Assembly (NCBI GenBank): GCA_013397845.1
Contig: VZTG01000486.1
Span: 1,221,816 to 1,285,815 of the forward strand
Direction: 5' to 3'
DNA: 64,000 bases
Origin: Melanocharis versteri
Taxonomy: Eukaryota; Chordata; Aves; Passeriformes; Melanocharitidae
A program made the translations under genes and the position numbers. Below, in pieces: positions 63,291 to 64,000 of this stretch (the stretch's first letter is position 1; each line of letters begins with the position of its first letter). The notes beneath the pieces are model-generated. The model made no database searches and had not been told where the DNA came from. It saw nothing but the letters and a program-made list of their open reading frames with translations.

Positions 63291-64000
63291 CCACGTTTGC
63301 CTACACGATGTGCTTGACTTTATGGTTATGAGAGCAGATATTGCAGAGTGCATTTTCCTGGACCTTTGAGGAGTATCTTTATGCTTCGCAAAGTAGTGTA
63401 AAAGAAAAGCATGAATTTGTTAGAAAAACAAAGCAATTATTTCATTCCCGCATGTGAACTGAGGTATGTGCTCATATGAGGTGCACAGTCTCATGGAGGG
63501 GATGGGGTTGATCATATTATCCTGTTTCTGTAGACATGTGCTTCTGCGGAGCTGGAAGCTTTGGGAGAGAAGGAGACATGGCTGGGAAAGAACCCAGCTC
63601 TCTCAGTGTCAAATGAAGATTGCAAAAATGGACAGAGATTGACAGAGCACAGCTACTGAGAAGAGCATTGTCTTCGCGTCGTAAGCTATACACAGTGAAC
63701 AGTGTATTTTACCTAAGAATTTCAATTTTAAACTCCCATCTTTTTTTTTTTCCACTACTGTTATACAGTAAATCTCAGAAATGCGGCAAAGATTACAAGG
63801 GATTAAAACACAAAGCAGTGTACACTGTACACCAGTCTAAATTGATACAATGCATTTTTAGCACGCTCTTTAGAAAGAAAACATGCTATACAACAAGTGG
63901 ACATTAAAATAAGTGATTGTCAATGGTTTGGTTCGCAGAGAGGTAAAAAAGCATTACAGTGTAAGGAATAGTATTAAAAGTGTATTAAAATATTACCTTA
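63291..64000. other. Gene-free right edge
   Basis: AT-rich with a short T-run at about 63741. Nothing else recognised. Confidence 0.5.

Noticed and set aside
1..64000. A novel multi-gene or phage-like system
   Set aside because: The window is ordinary vertebrate DNA with two known receptor genes and repeats. Nothing suggests an operon, a defence cluster or a CRISPR array.

Overview
This is a stretch of bird nuclear DNA. Almost all of it is non-coding, and the coding part consists of short exons with GT/AG introns. Fragments of CR1 LINEs, the dominant avian retroposon, recur throughout, along with several retroviral solo-LTR-like blocks. The LTR-like block ending near 40,912 resembles a type I associate with passerines and other Neoaves, so a neoavian host is my best guess (inference). 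I see no bacterial genes, tRNA, rRNA or CRISPR.

Two class II cytokine receptor genes can be read exon by exon, both on the minus strand. IFNGR1 (interferon-gamma receptor 1) runs from a CpG island near 44.1-44.8 kb down to its stop codon at 24,261. Exons 2-7 are intact, including the transmembrane segment, the JAK1-docking LPKSL motif and the STAT1-docking YDKPH motif. Exon 1, with the start codon and signal peptide, is not visible and most likely lies in a 120-base assembly gap (44,498-44,617). IL22RA2 (IL-22 binding protein, a secreted decoy receptor) is complete in five exons from 12,839 down to 8,604 and encodes 239 residues. Order and orientation match the mammalian IL20RA-IL22RA2-IFNGR1 block as I know it, in which IL20RA would lie beyond position 1.

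Layout: 1-8 kb is gene-free flank with a CR1 at 6.0-6.9 kb. 8.6-12.9 kb is IL22RA2. 13-24 kb is intergenic plus the IFNGR1 3' UTR of unknown length, with a CR1 split by a 371-bp solo LTR. 24.3-44.8 kb is IFNGR1 with a 6.4-kb last intron and a roughly 9-kb first intron. 45-64 kb is upstream intergenic DNA rich in LTR-like blocks and CR1, a perfect 13-copy GGATA repeat and a second CpG island near 63.1 kb. In mammals OLIG3 and TNFAIP3 lie on this side, but no exon of either is visible.

IFNGR1 binds IFN-gamma and signals through JAK1/STAT1. IL22RA2 soaks up IL-22 outside the cell. The two are related by descent and are linked, but they are separate transcription units. I found no undescribed multi-gene system. 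The points most worth a second look are a possible disulfide rewiring in IFNGR1, a tiny upstream ORF abutting the IL22RA2 start, the missing exon 1, the nested LTRs and the second CpG island.
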